Part shown: piece after piece, positions 8,372 through 17,291 of the stretch
How the letters are laid out: each line of letters starts with the position of its first letter
Position numbering within the stretch: the first letter of the stretch is position 1
Assembly (NCBI RefSeq): GCF_020532825.1
Contig: NZ_MQTS01000013.1
Location: 1 to 47,625 of the forward strand
DNA length: 47,625 bases
Source of the DNA: Arthrobacter sp. SO3
Lineage (GTDB): Bacteria; Actinomycetota; Actinomycetes; Actinomycetales; Micrococcaceae
Direction of reading: 5' to 3'
Notes under the pieces: model-generated
Database searches by the model: none
What the model was told of the DNA's origin: nothing
Seen by the model: the letters and a program-made list of their open reading frames with translations, nothing else
Made by a program: the position numbers and the translations under genes

Positions 8372-9078
8372 TGAACCTGTCAGACAGCCGGACAGCAGGA
8401 CAGCCTCTCGCCCGCCTCAGCGCGGCCGAAGCAGTCTTCAATGTCCTCCGCTCCGAAATCGAATCCGGCAAGCTCGGCGTCGGCGCCAAGCTCAGCTCCG
8501 AGGCCACGCTTGCCCAGGAGTACGGCGTGAGCCGCTCAGTGGTCCGCGAGGCCTTGCGTTCCTGCACCGCCCTGGGGCTGACCGTCACCAGGACCGGGCG
8601 GGGCACGTTCGTCGTCGCCGACCACGTGGCCAAGGACCTGGTCCTTGGCCAATACTCAGCACGCGACCTCACCGAGGCACGTCCCCACATCGAGGTTCCT
8701 GCCGCCGGGCTGGCGGCAGAACGGCGGTCGCCCGAGGAACTGGAAACCCTTCGGGACATCGTCGCCGCGATGACCGCCGAGGACGACCCCGAAGTGTGGG
8801 TGGGCCTGGACTCAAGTTTCCACGCGCTGATCGCGAGGGCCAGCCGGAACAAGGTGTTCGAAAACGTCGTCGCGGACATCCGGGAGGCCCTGGCCCACCA
8901 GTCCGAAACCCTGAACATGGTGGCGGACCGCCAGCACGCCTCCGACGAGGAGCACCGGCGCATCCTGGCCGCCATTGAGGCCGGCGACGCGGCGACGGCG
9001 CGCATCGCCATGAGCCAGCACCTGCATGCCGTTGGCCTTGCCCTTGACTCGATCCTCAACCCCCTTGCAGGCGTCTGA
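8371..9078 (+). CDS. GntR-family (FadR-type) regulator of asparagine genes
   Basis: The 235-residue protein has an N-terminal winged HTH (KLSSEATLAQEYGVSRSVVREALRSCTALGLT, about 38-70, then the wing TRTGRGTFVV) and an all-helical FCD effector domain with the metal or ligand residues of that family (H..E...L..R..E, FHALIARASRN, and EEHRRILAAIEAGD). The start at GTG 8371 fits the promoter; a TTG at 8335 in the same frame lies on the -35 hexamer and cannot be used from this promoter. It is the first gene of a same-strand run with ansA, aspA and the permease, so it probably senses asparagine, aspartate or a related acid. Confidence 0.87.
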   Translation: MNLSDSRTAGQPLARLSAAEAVFNVLRSEIESGKLGVGAKLSSEATLAQEYGVSRSVVREALRSCTALGLTVTRTGRGTFVVADHVAKDLVLGQYSARDLTEARPHIEVPAAGLAAERRSPEELETLRDIVAAMTAEDDPEVWVGLDSSFHALIARASRNKVFENVVADIREALAHQSETLNMVADRQHASDEEHRRILAAIEAGDAATARIAMSQHLHAVGLALDSILNPLAGV

Positions 9079-9136
9079 ACCCCGCCAGCTCGACCAGACA
9101 CCACCAACACCACCAACACCACCGCCAAAGGACGCA

Positions 9137-10180
9137 ATGATTTCTCCTGCCCTCGCGCACATCCCGACGCCGCTGGCCCCGGAGCGGCTCCCGCAGCACG
9201 CCCCGCTCGCGGTCCAGACCCGCGACGGCCTCGTCGAGAGTGTCCACTACGGCTCGGCAATCGCCACCGTGGCCGATGGCCGCACCCTCCTGGCCGCCGG
9301 CGAGCCCCTCGCCCCGTTCTACCCGCGTTCCGCCCTCAAGCCCCTGCAGGCTGTTGCCATGGTCCGCGCCGGCCTGGACCTCCCGGCCGACCTCCTGGCC
9401 CTCGCCGCCGCCAGCCACTCCGGTGCCGCCACCCACCGCGACGGGGCGCTGCGCATCCTGGACCTGCATGGGCTGACCCCTGGCGACCTTGAGAACAGCA
9501 CTGACCTCCCCTATGGAGTCCGCGAGCGCGAGGAATGGCTCAGCGGCGGCGGGCAGGCCACCCGCCTGGCGCAGAACTGCTCCGGAAAGCACGCCGCGAT
9601 GGCGGCCACCTGCGTCATCAACGACTGGCCGGTCCAGGGCTATTTGGACCCGGCGCACCCGCTGCAGCAGCTCGTGGCCCGGACCGTATTGGAACTGACC
9701 GGCGAGGAACCGGAGCGCACCTCCACTGACGGCTGCGGCACGCCGCTCTTTGCCCTCACCCTGCGCGGCATGGCCCGCGCGTTCGGGCGGCTGGCCGCAG
9801 CAGCCGGATCCGGCGGCAGCGCGGAAGCCGCCGTCGCACGCGCCATGCGCCGCCACCCCGTAATGGTGGCGGGCGAGGGCCGCGACGTCACGGCGCTGAT
9901 GCGCCTGGTCCCGGGGCTGCTGGCCAAGGACGGCTTCGAGGGCGTCCAGCTGGTGGGCCTGCCCGACGGCCGCGCCGTCGCCGTGAAGATCTCCGATGGC
10001 GGAGACCGCGCCCGGTTGCCCGTCACCGTGCGGATTCTGGCGGCGCTCGACGTCGACACCTCGCCCCTGGCGCACCTTGCCACAGCACCTGTGCTGGGCG
10101 GCGGCCGGCCCGTCGGGCTGCTGCAGGCCGCCGATTTCCTGCCTTCCCCCAAAACCTCCAACGCCCTCGACGCCCCGTAA
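9137..10180 (+). CDS. L-asparaginase (asparaginase II, Rhizobium type)
   Basis: The 347-residue enzyme hydrolyses asparagine to aspartate and ammonia. It belongs to the PF06089 family rather than the E. coli AnsA/AnsB fold: FYPRSALKPLQA near residue 59, AAASHSGAATHRDG near 93 containing the conserved SHSG, NCSGKHAAM near 151 with the SxK pair, and TDGCGTPLFAL near 196. There is no signal peptide, so it works in the cytoplasm. The ATG at 9137 has AAAGGA upstream. It lies 58 bases after the GntR gene and 8 bases before aspA, so the product aspartate passes to the next enzyme. Confidence 0.92.
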   Translation: MISPALAHIPTPLAPERLPQHAPLAVQTRDGLVESVHYGSAIATVADGRTLLAAGEPLAPFYPRSALKPLQAVAMVRAGLDLPADLLALAAASHSGAATHRDGALRILDLHGLTPGDLENSTDLPYGVREREEWLSGGGQATRLAQNCSGKHAAMAATCVINDWPVQGYLDPAHPLQQLVARTVLELTGEEPERTSTDGCGTPLFALTLRGMARAFGRLAAAAGSGGSAEAAVARAMRRHPVMVAGEGRDVTALMRLVPGLLAKDGFEGVQLVGLPDGRAVAVKISDGGDRARLPVTVRILAALDVDTSPLAHLATAPVLGGGRPVGLLQAADFLPSPKTSNALDAP

Positions 10181-10188
10181 GGACCGCC

Positions 10189-11604
10189 ATGACCTCGCTC
10201 GACGAACGCGCAGACTTCCGCTCCGAACACGACCTTCTGGGCGACCGGGACGTTCCCGCCGACGCCTACTGGGGTGTCCACACCCTCCGGGCCGTGGAGA
10301 ACTTCCCCATCACGGGCCAGCCGCTTGCCTCCAACATGTATCTTGTCCGTGGGCTGGCCGCAGTGAAACTGGCCGCCGCCCGCACCAACCACGAGCTCGG
10401 GCTGCTCGACGCCGGGCGCGCCCGGGCCATCGAGGAGGCCTGCACGGACGTCATGAACGGCAAGCTCAGCGAGCAGTTCGTCGTGGATGTCATCCAAGGC
10501 GGTGCCGGGACGTCGTCGAACATGAACGCCAATGAGGTGATCGCCAACCGTGCCCTGGAAATCCTCGGACACCCGAAGGGCGACTACGCGCGGCTGCACC
10601 CCAATGACCACGTCAACCTCAGCCAGTCCACCAACGACGTGTACCCCACCGCGGTCAAGCTCGGCACGATCTTCGCCGCGAGGGAACTCCTCGATGCCCT
10701 CACCGAACTCGAGGACGCCTTCTCCGCCAAGGCGCTCGAATTCCGCACGGTGGTGAAGATGGGCCGCACCCAGCTGCAGGACGCCGTTCCCATGACGCTC
10801 GGCCAGGAATTCGGCACCTATGCGGTCACGATCGGCGAGGACCGGCTCCGTCTGGCCGAAGCCGACCTGCTGATCCACGAAATCAACCTCGGCGCCACCG
10901 CGATCGGCACCGGCCTCAACGCCCCGGCCGGATATGCCGAGGCCGCCTGCCGGCACCTGGCCGAGATCACGGGCCTGCCCCTCGTCACGGCGGTGGACCT
11001 GATCGAGGCCACCCAGGACGTCGGCGCCTTTGTGCACCTCTCCGGCGTGCTCAAGCGGGTCGCCGTGAAACTGTCCAAGATCTGCAACGACCTGCGGCTG
11101 CTCTCCTCCGGACCGCGCGCCGGGTTCGGCGAGATCAACCTCCCCGCCGTGCAGTCCGGCTCCTCGATCATGCCTGGCAAGATCAATCCGGTCATCCCCG
11201 AAGTGGTCAGCCAGGTGGCTTATGAGGTCATCGGCAACGACGTCACCATCACCATGGCCGCCGAGGCCGGGCAGCTTCAGCTCAACGCTTTCGAACCGAT
11301 CATTGTCCACAGCCTCCACAAGAGCATCTCCCACCTGGAAGCCGCCTGCCGCACCCTCACGGCCCGCTGCGTCCGGGGCATCACCGCCAACACCGAACGG
11401 CTCCGCCTCACGGTGGAACAATCAATCGGGCTGGTCACCGCCCTCAACCCGCACCTGGGCTACGCCACGGCCACGGCCATCGCGCAGGAAGCCCTCGCCA
11501 CCGGCAAGGGTGTCGCGGAGCTGGTGCTTGAACACGGGCTGCTCACCGCCGAGCAGCTCACCGATCTCCTCAGCCCGCAACGCCTGGCCAACCTGAGCAA
11601 GTAA
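10189..11604 (+). CDS. aspA: Aspartate ammonia-lyase (aspartase)
   Basis: The 471-residue enzyme converts aspartate to fumarate and ammonia. It shows the superfamily signature [11 protein letters not shown] at about 324-334, whose Ser is the catalytic base, plus the [14 protein letters not shown] block near 104 and [11 protein letters not shown] near 145. [10 protein letters not shown] is typical of aspartases as well as fumarases; the position between an asparaginase and an amino-acid permease favours aspartase. It starts 8 bases after ansA with AAGGA upstream and is followed 26 bases later by the permease, so all are one operon. Confidence 0.92.
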   Translation: MTSLDERADFRSEHDLLGDRDVPADAYWGVHTLRAVENFPITGQPLASNMYLVRGLAAVKLAAARTNHELGLLDAGRARAIEEACTDVMNGKLSEQFVVDVIQGGAGTSSNMNANEVIANRALEILGHPKGDYARLHPNDHVNLSQSTNDVYPTAVKLGTIFAARELLDALTELEDAFSAKALEFRTVVKMGRTQLQDAVPMTLGQEFGTYAVTIGEDRLRLAEADLLIHEINLGATAIGTGLNAPAGYAEAACRHLAEITGLPLVTAVDLIEATQDVGAFVHLSGVLKRVAVKLSKICNDLRLLSSGPRAGFGEINLPAVQSGSSIMPGKINPVIPEVVSQVAYEVIGNDVTITMAAEAGQLQLNAFEPIIVHSLHKSISHLEAACRTLTARCVRGITANTERLRLTVEQSIGLVTALNPHLGYATATAIAQEALATGKGVAELVLEHGLLTAEQLTDLLSPQRLANLSK

Positions 11605-11630
11605 CGCACCCTCAAACCCAAAGGATTCCC

Positions 11631-13202
11631 ATGACGTATCCCCGAACTGCCCGCGCCCAAAAACAACCGGCCCAACAGCGGCAGGCCGTCACCGACCACA
11701 CCATTCCGGCGCACGCCCATGCCACCGAGGCCGCGCTCCACGCCGAGGACCAGGGCTACCACAAGGGCCTCAAGCCACGGCAGGTCCAGATGATCGCGAT
11801 CGGCGGTGCCATCGGCACCGGCCTGTTCATGGGCGCCGGCGGCCGCCTCGCCACCGCCGGCCCGGCCCTGGTCATCAGCTATGCCGTCTGCGGGTTCTTC
11901 GCCTTCATGATCCTGCGCGCCCTTGGCGAACTCGTGATGCACCGGCCGTCGTCGGGTTCGTTCGTCTCCTACGCCCGTGAATTCTTCGGCGAGAAGGCCG
12001 CGTTCGTCACCGGCTGGCTGTACTGGCTGAACTGGGCCATGACGGCGATCGTGGACATCACCGCCGTCGCGCTCTACATGAACTTCTTCAAGAAGTACTG
12101 GGCGCCCATCGCGGATGTGCCGCAGTGGACTTGGGCCCTGGCCGCCCTGATCCTGGTTCTGGGCCTCAACCTCATCAGCGTCAAGGTCTTCGGCGAGCTC
12201 GAATTCTGGTTCGCGCTGATCAAGGTGGTCGCGCTCACGTCCTTCCTGCTGGTCGGCATCTACTTCGTCATCTTCGGGACCCCCGTCGCCGGCCAGGAGG
12301 TCGGGTTCAGCCTGATCGCGGACAACGGCGGCATGTTCCCCAACGGCCTGCTGCCCGCAATCGTGGTGATGCAGGGTGTCGTGTTCGCCTACGCCTCGAT
12401 TGAGCTGATCGGCACCGCCGCCGGCGAAACGGAAAACCCGGAAAAAATCATGCCGCGGGCCATCAACACGGTGATCGTCCGTATCGCGGTGTTCTACGTC
12501 GGCTCGCTCGTGCTCCTCTCGCTGCTGCTGCCTTACAGCTCCTACAAGGCCGGCGAAAGCCCGTTCGTGACGTTCTTCGGCTCCATCGGGGTCGAGGGCG
12601 TGGACGCCATCATGAACCTCGTGGTCCTGACCGCGGCACTGTCCTCGCTCAACGCCGGGCTGTACTCCACCGGCCGGATCATGCGTTCCATGTCCGTTTC
12701 GGGGTCTGCGCCGAAATTCGCCGCCCGGATGAACAAGTCCGGCGTCCCCTACGGCGGCATCGCCCTGACCGCCGGCGTGGCCCTCCTGGGCGTTGTCCTG
12801 AACGCCCTGGTCCCGGCCGAGGCCTTCGAGATCGTCCTGAACGTCGCATCGCTGGGCATCATCAGCACCTGGGCCATGATCGTGCTGTGCCAGATGCAGC
12901 TCGCACGGCTCGCGGCCCGCGGGGAGCTACTCCGCCCGACTTTCCGGATGCCGGGTGCTCCTGTCACGGGCTGGCTCACGCTGGCCTTCCTCCTGGCGGT
13001 GCTGGTCCTCATGGCATTCGACTCGCCGGTGGGGACGTGGACCATCGCGTCCCTCTTGGTCATCGTGCCGCTCCTGATGCTCGGCTGGCGCCTCTGCCGG
13101 CACCGCATCCTGGAAATCGCCGCCGTCCGGGACGGCTTCACCGGCCCGTATCCGCTCGTGGCTGCCCGGCCCGCAGGCAGCGCCGGCGGAGACCCGGAGT
13201 AG
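11631..13202 (+). CDS. Amino-acid permease, probably for L-asparagine
   Basis: A 523-residue APC-superfamily transporter with about 12 membrane segments. After a charged cytoplasmic N-terminus (1-50) comes [23 protein letters not shown], the hallmark of the amino-acid transporter family, and later [25 protein letters not shown], the conserved loop after helix 6. Proteins of this length and type in the AnsP group import asparagine by proton symport. The assignment to asparagine rests on the operon with asparaginase and aspartase. AAAGGA lies 6 bases before the ATG at 11631. Confidence 0.87.
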   Translation: MTYPRTARAQKQPAQQRQAVTDHTIPAHAHATEAALHAEDQGYHKGLKPRQVQMIAIGGAIGTGLFMGAGGRLATAGPALVISYAVCGFFAFMILRALGELVMHRPSSGSFVSYAREFFGEKAAFVTGWLYWLNWAMTAIVDITAVALYMNFFKKYWAPIADVPQWTWALAALILVLGLNLISVKVFGELEFWFALIKVVALTSFLLVGIYFVIFGTPVAGQEVGFSLIADNGGMFPNGLLPAIVVMQGVVFAYASIELIGTAAGETENPEKIMPRAINTVIVRIAVFYVGSLVLLSLLLPYSSYKAGESPFVTFFGSIGVEGVDAIMNLVVLTAALSSLNAGLYSTGRIMRSMSVSGSAPKFAARMNKSGVPYGGIALTAGVALLGVVLNALVPAEAFEIVLNVASLGIISTWAMIVLCQMQLARLAARGELLRPTFRMPGAPVTGWLTLAFLLAVLVLMAFDSPVGTWTIASLLVIVPLLMLGWRLCRHRILEIAAVRDGFTGPYPLVAARPAGSAGGDPE

Positions 13203-13323
13203 CCTTTCGGCATTCCGCCTCCCCGTAACGCAACGTCCCCGCAACCTCTCCGGGCGGCGGTTCGCATATGCTCGACGGAAAGATTCACACTGGCTCAGCG
13301 ACGAACCACCCGGGAGACACCTA

Positions 13324-14640
13324 ATGACCAACTGGCGAATCAGGGATTTTCACTCCGCCGATCTTGACGGCATCCTTCACCTCTGGGAGACCCTCAAGGC
13401 CAGCAACGTCGAGCCGGTCTACGCGCTCTCCGAGGTGCTGGCCTCCTGCGAAAAGGACCATGCCGTCGTCGCGGTGCAGGGCGATCAGGTCGTGGGCGCC
13501 GCCGTCGGACGCGCCGCCCACGACCAGGGCTGGATCGTGTTCCTGGCCACCCTCCCCGAGTACCGCGGACGCGGGATCGGCACCTCGCTGCTGGCCGCTG
13601 TCGAGAACCGGATGGCCCCGCACGGGCTGAACAAGCTCTCCGCGCTCATGCCGGAATCCGAGACCCGGGTGGAGGCGTTCCTGGGCCGCGGCTTCGTCCT
13701 GAAGAAGAACCTGCGCTATTTCGAACGCAAGATCCCGGTGCAGCGCCAGGAACTGGAGCCCCTCAGCCAGCTCGGCGGCCGGATCCTGGCCCGCGACCTC
13801 TGGGAAAACGTCGCCGGCATGCGGAACGAGAAGGAGCTGCTGGAACGACGCCTGGTCCTGCCGCTGGCCGAGGCCGACCTCGCGGACGAATACGGCGTGG
13901 TCCCGCCGCGCGCCGTCGTCCTCTTCGGCCCTCCCGGCACCGGGAAGACCACCTTCGCGAAGGCGATCGCCTCCCGCCTCGAATGGCCTTTCGTGGAGGT
14001 CTTCCCCTCCCGTCTGGCCTCCGACCCCAAGGGCCTCGCCGGTGCGCTGCGTGAGACGTTCCTGGAGATCGCGGAGCTGGAGCACGCCGTCGTCTTCATC
14101 GACGAGGTGGAGGAGATCGCCTCCCAGCGGTCCGGCGAACCGCCGTCGCCGCTGCAGGGCGTCACCAACGAACTCCTCAAGATCATCCCGGCCTTCCGCG
14201 AGCAGCCCGGCCGCTTGCTGGTCTGCGCCACCAACTTCATCCGTGCCCTGGACACCGCGTTCCTGCGCCACGGCCGGTTCGACTACGTCATCCCCATCGG
14301 CCTGCCCGACCGCCAGGCCCGCGAGGCCATGTGGCAGCGCTTCATTCCCGCCACGGTCGTGGACGACGTGGATGTGGAGCTGCTGGTGGACCGGACCGAG
14401 GGCTTCTCCCCCGCGGACATCGAATACGCCGCCCGAAGCGCATCCCAGCGGGCGCTTGAGAAGGCGGTGTACGACGACGGCGGGCTGGCTTCCAGTCCCA
14501 CCGCCTCCGTCCGCGACGCGGTCCGGAAGGGTCCCGCGACGCAGGACTACCTTGACGCGATTGCCGACACGCGGACCACGGTCAGCGAGGAGGTCCACGA
14601 GCAATTCCTTGAGGACATCGACGCCCTGGGCCGGGTGTAA
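13324..14640 (+). CDS. GNAT acetyltransferase fused to a classical AAA+ ATPase
   Basis: A 438-residue two-domain protein. Residues 1-135 form a GNAT fold with the acetyl-CoA loop RGRGIG at 81-86 and the late GRGFVLKKNLRYF strand. After a short linker, residues 180-420 are a classical AAA module: Walker A GPPGTGKT (202-209), Walker B VVFIDE (256-261), sensor CATN (301-304), arginine finger RHGRFD (315-320) and the C-terminal four-helix lid (GFSPADIEYAARSAS). No protease, membrane or HNH domain is present. One reading is that the ATPase remodels a target which the GNAT part recognises or acetylates; this is inference. It has GGGAG before the ATG. A hairpin repeat begins four bases after its stop. 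Confidence 0.88.
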   Translation: MTNWRIRDFHSADLDGILHLWETLKASNVEPVYALSEVLASCEKDHAVVAVQGDQVVGAAVGRAAHDQGWIVFLATLPEYRGRGIGTSLLAAVENRMAPHGLNKLSALMPESETRVEAFLGRGFVLKKNLRYFERKIPVQRQELEPLSQLGGRILARDLWENVAGMRNEKELLERRLVLPLAEADLADEYGVVPPRAVVLFGPPGTGKTTFAKAIASRLEWPFVEVFPSRLASDPKGLAGALRETFLEIAELEHAVVFIDEVEEIASQRSGEPPSPLQGVTNELLKIIPAFREQPGRLLVCATNFIRALDTAFLRHGRFDYVIPIGLPDRQAREAMWQRFIPATVVDDVDVELLVDRTEGFSPADIEYAARSASQRALEKAVYDDGGLASSPTASVRDAVRKGPATQDYLDAIADTRTTVSEEVHEQFLEDIDALGRV

Positions 14641-14644
14641 CTCC

Positions 14645-14725
14645 CACCTCAGGCAACGCGGGGTCAGATATCGCCCATGTTGAACCCCGGAATGGGCCGG
14701 ATGTGACCCCGCGTTGCCTGAGGTG
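14645..14725. repeat. Hairpin repeat, family 1, copy a
   Basis: A perfect 22-base stem (14645-14666 with 14704-14725) contains GCAACGCGGGGTCA. An inner stem GCCCAT (14673-14678) with ATGGGC (14692-14697) lies inside it. It begins four bases after the GNAT-AAA stop and ends 19 bases before the next gene's start, so it could end or process transcripts between the two. Confidence 0.85.
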
Positions 14726-14744
14726 TTGAGCCAGAGAGGAAGCC

Positions 14745-15410
14745 TTGATCCTGTTCCTGACGATTGTGAGCGGACTCGCCTGGACCGCGGTATACGTTGA
14801 TGGCATCCGGATCGGGTTCAGGGACCGAAGCTACGCGATCCCGGCCGCGGCGGTCGGACTCAACTTCGCCTGGGAGAGTATCTACGCCGCGAGGTCCGTT
14901 GCCACCGGCATCTCGACCCAAGGGGTCTTCAACATTGCGTGGGCACTCGCCGACGTCGTGATTGTGTACACCTTCCTCCGGTTCGGCCGTTCCGAGCTGC
15001 CGGTCTGGGTGACACGGCCGCTCTTCATCGGCTGGGCGCTCCTGCTGGGCGCTACGTCCTTCGCCGTTCAGTTGCTGTTCGTGGTCGAGTTCGGCTGGAA
15101 CGACGCTGCGCGCTACGCGGCGTTCCTGCAGAATCTGCTGATGTCCGGGCTGTTCATCGCCATGTTTGTTGCCCGTCAGGGATCACGCGGCCAATCCCTG
15201 CTGATTGCGGTGGCCAAGTGGATCGGGACCCTCGCACCCACCGTTGCGTTCGGCTGGTACGGCAACTCGCCGCTGATTCTGGGCGTTGGCATCCTCTGCA
15301 GCGTCTTCGATCTCGCCTACATCGGCCTGCTGTGGCGGGCGCGGTCCCTGCCAACCGCAACGCGGGGTCAGATAGCGCCCGTGTCGGGCTCCGGGATGGG
15401 CGCGATGTGA
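14745..15410 (+). CDS. Integral membrane protein of the Pyr4/PaxB transmembrane terpene cyclase type
   Basis: The 221-residue protein has about seven hydrophobic helices and matches the Pyr4/PaxB layout: Asn40-Phe-Ala-Trp-Glu44 after the first helices and Phe188-Asp189-Leu-Ala-Tyr in the last. These correspond to the N-x-x-W-E block and the late Asp that are essential in the fungal cyclase Pyr4. Fungal members cyclise epoxy-prenyl substrates; many bacterial relatives have no known substrate. No prenyltransferase or epoxidase lies nearby, so cyclase activity is only a hypothesis. The TTG start at 14745 has GAGAGGA just upstream. The last about 16 residues are encoded by a hairpin repeat (15357-15421). 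Confidence 0.65.
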   Translation: MILFLTIVSGLAWTAVYVDGIRIGFRDRSYAIPAAAVGLNFAWESIYAARSVATGISTQGVFNIAWALADVVIVYTFLRFGRSELPVWVTRPLFIGWALLLGATSFAVQLLFVVEFGWNDAARYAAFLQNLLMSGLFIAMFVARQGSRGQSLLIAVAKWIGTLAPTVAFGWYGNSPLILGVGILCSVFDLAYIGLLWRARSLPTATRGQIAPVSGSGMGAM

Positions 15411-15421
15411 CCCCGCGTTGC
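15357..15421. repeat. Hairpin repeat, family 1, copy b, overlapping a gene end
   Basis: GCAACGCGGGGTCA at 15357-15370 pairs perfectly with 15408-15421; inner arms GCCC/GGGC lie between. The preceding membrane-protein frame runs through the left arm and stops at the TGA (15408-15410) that is part of the right arm. Confidence 0.85.
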
Positions 15422-15478
15422 TGTGAGCGGGCGACGGCGGTCCCGGGGTTGGGAACGGACCCGCTCCGCCGGCGGGGC

Positions 15479-16162
15479 TCAGCCCTGGTGCGGCCCGGAT
15501 TCTGCGGCCCCGGCCGGGGTTTCCGCCGGTTCCGCCCCGGACGAATCGTCCTCCGGCGCCTCGTCATAGGAGAGGTTTTCGTAGTCGGTGTCGTCCGCCT
15601 CGTCGAGCAGATCGTCCAACTCCTCCAGCAGCCACGGGTTGATCCGGGCCAGGATCTTCCGGGTTTCCTCCACCGGAACTGCGGCATACAGCACCGGGCG
15701 GGCCTCGTTGTAGCGGGTGACCGGCGGCTTGTCCGGCCACTTTTCGGCGAGTGCCCTGACACGCTCGGGCAGGGAATTGTGCGCGTTGTCCGCGATCTTC
15801 ACCAGGGTGGCGTCGTGGTCCTCGGCGATGTAACGGATGCCGGCCTGGTAGTCGTCAGGGTTCTCATGCAGGCGCTTGGTCACGCGCTCAATGATGTCCA
15901 CGGCGCGCTCGGAGACGCCCATGTCCAACAGTGCCTGCCGGGTCATCGGGGTGTCCTCGGCGATATCGTGCAGGTAACCGGCAATCCGGATGTCGTCGTC
16001 GAAGTCCGCCAGGGCATCCCCGACAGCGATCACGTGGTCGCGGTAGGGCCGCTTGAGCTTGTCTTTCTGGCGGTTGTGGGCCACTTCGGCGAGGATCTTC
16101 GCTGTCTCGACGGTAAAACTCGGCTGCGGGCTGCGCGCTTCCCTGAACTCTGGTTCTGACAT
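15479..16162 (-). CDS. HD-domain (MESH1/SpoT-like) phosphohydrolase
   Basis: A 227-residue protein with a single HD hydrolase domain of the RelA/SpoT type and no synthetase, TGS or ACT domain. Visible metal residues are His43, the His65-Asp66 pair in GYLHDIAEDT, and Asp125 in LVKIADNAHN. These fit small alarmone or MESH1-like hydrolases, which act on (p)ppGpp or NADPH. Residues 175-227 are an acidic, Ala/Pro-rich tail that is probably disordered and unusual for the family. It is followed upstream on the same strand by gluQ, nine bases away, suggesting co-transcription, with gluQ first. Confidence 0.8.
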   Translation of the reverse strand: MSEPEFREARSPQPSFTVETAKILAEVAHNRQKDKLKRPYRDHVIAVGDALADFDDDIRIAGYLHDIAEDTPMTRQALLDMGVSERAVDIIERVTKRLHENPDDYQAGIRYIAEDHDATLVKIADNAHNSLPERVRALAEKWPDKPPVTRYNEARPVLYAAVPVEETRKILARINPWLLEELDDLLDEADDTDYENLSYDEAPEDDSSGAEPAETPAGAAESGPHQG

Positions 16163-16171
16163 GGTTCAAGC

Positions 16172-17068
16172 CTACGCGTCCGGGCCGGCCATCCCGGGCC
16201 AGATCCACGGCTCCCGCGGCAGCGCGGCGGGGTCAAACACGGCCAGGGCATGCTCCAGCGGCCCGGCCGGCAGCCCGAGCGATGCCAGCAGTGCGTCGCG
16301 CACCTGGCCGCTGGGTACGCCGGCGGCTGATAGGTCCGCGAGCGTGACGGCGCCGTCGCGCTTGGCCAGCCGGGCGCCGTCGGCGTTCAGCACGAGCGGA
16401 ACGTGGGCATATTCCGGAACGGGCATATTCAGCAGCGAGGAGACGTGGACCTGCCGCGGCGTGGAGGGCAGCAGGTCGTCCCCGCGCACCACCTGATCGA
16501 TGCCCTGGGCGGCGTCGTCCACGACGACGGCAAGGTTGTAAGCGGTCACGCCGTCGTTGCGGCGGAGCACAAAGTCATCCACCACGCCCGTATAACTGCC
16601 TTTCAGCACGTCCTCGACGTTCGCCTCGGTGACGGCGGACCGGAGCCGGATCGCCGCGGGGCGGACGGCACGCCGGGCCTCACGCTCCGCCGCGGACAGC
16701 TCCCGGCAGGTGCCCGGATAGGATCCCTGGGGGGCGTGCGGCGCGGACGGCGCCTCCTGGATCTCGCGGCGGGTGCAGAAGCACTCGTACGTCAGTCCCG
16801 CGGCGGTCAGCCGGGCGATCGCTTCCGCGTAGAGGGGCCCGCGGTCCGTCTGGCGGACGACGCCGCCGTCCCAGGTCACGCCGATCGCGGCCAGGTCCCG
16901 GAGTTGCTCCGCCTCGGCGCCGGCCCGGGCGCGGTCCAGGTCCTCAACGCGCATGAGGAACTTCCTGCCAGTGGACCGGGCGAAGAGCCAGGCCAGGATG
17001 GCCGTGCGGAGGTTGCCGACGTGCAGTTCGCCGGAGGGGCTGGGGGCGAAGCGGCCGGCAGAGGTCAT
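16172..17068 (-). CDS. gluQ: Glutamyl-Q tRNA(Asp) synthetase
   Basis: The 298-residue enzyme attaches glutamate to queuosine in tRNA(Asp). It is a truncated GluRS-like protein without an anticodon-binding domain. FAPSPSGELHVGN holds the HIGH-type motif (HVGN, 16-19), and RLAKRDGAVTL near 234 is the KMSKS equivalent. The zinc site of this family is seen as Cys96, Cys98, Tyr117 and Cys121 (CFCTRR ... YPGTC). The length is normal for GluQ and too short for a full GluRS. It lies upstream of the HD hydrolase. Its own upstream region carries three hairpins. Confidence 0.92.
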   Translation of the reverse strand: MTSAGRFAPSPSGELHVGNLRTAILAWLFARSTGRKFLMRVEDLDRARAGAEAEQLRDLAAIGVTWDGGVVRQTDRGPLYAEAIARLTAAGLTYECFCTRREIQEAPSAPHAPQGSYPGTCRELSAAEREARRAVRPAAIRLRSAVTEANVEDVLKGSYTGVVDDFVLRRNDGVTAYNLAVVVDDAAQGIDQVVRGDDLLPSTPRQVHVSSLLNMPVPEYAHVPLVLNADGARLAKRDGAVTLADLSAAGVPSGQVRDALLASLGLPAGPLEHALAVFDPAALPREPWIWPGMAGPDA

Positions 17069-17109
17069 GGCACCAGCCTATTCCCCCCCGCGCCGGAGCC
17101 GTTCCAACA

Positions 17110-17174
17110 GCAACGCGGGGTCACCTCCGGCCCATGCCGGAGCCGAACATGGGCGCGAGGTGACCCCGCGTTGC
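17110..17174. repeat. Hairpin repeat, family 1, copy c
   Basis: An 18-base perfect stem pairs 17110-17127 with 17157-17174; it begins with GCAACGCGGGGTCA. The inner arms are GCCCATG (17130-17136) and CATGGGC (17148-17154). It starts 42 bases upstream of the gluQ start, so if transcribed with gluQ it would lie in its leader rather than at a gene end. Confidence 0.85.
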
Positions 17175-17192
17175 CTAGGCGGTGGGGACACA

Positions 17193-17253
17193 CAAGAGCC
17201 CCTCAGCTACCGATGACTCGGGAAAACCGACGTCGGTGGCTCAGGGGCTCTTG
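17193..17253. repeat. Long hairpin with CAAGAGCCCCT arms
   Basis: CAAGAGCCCCT-AGC-ACCGA pairs with its complement at 17230-17253 with a few mismatches, leaving a loop around CTCGGGAAAACC. The sequence differs from the neighbouring families but has the same size and nested form. It could be a bidirectional terminator or another dispersed repeat. Confidence 0.6.
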
Positions 17254-17255
17254 CC

Positions 17256-17291
17256 GTGCCGGGCCCGGGGCGTTGCTCCGGGCCATGGCAC
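17256..17291. repeat. GC-rich hairpin
   Basis: GTGCC pairs with GGCAC at the base and GGCCCGGGGC (17262-17271) pairs with GCTCCGGGCC (17275-17284) with one mismatch and a GTT loop. It follows the previous hairpin by two bases. No U tract follows on either strand. Confidence 0.5.

Noticed and set aside
8378..8403. Three GACAG direct repeats at 8-base spacing
   Set aside because: They lie inside the start of the GntR coding region and are explained by codon use; too short to call an operator.
9640..11421. 593-codon minus-strand open frame over ansA and aspA
   Set aside because: Antisense shadow of two strongly supported genes; the translated sequence has no domain likeness.
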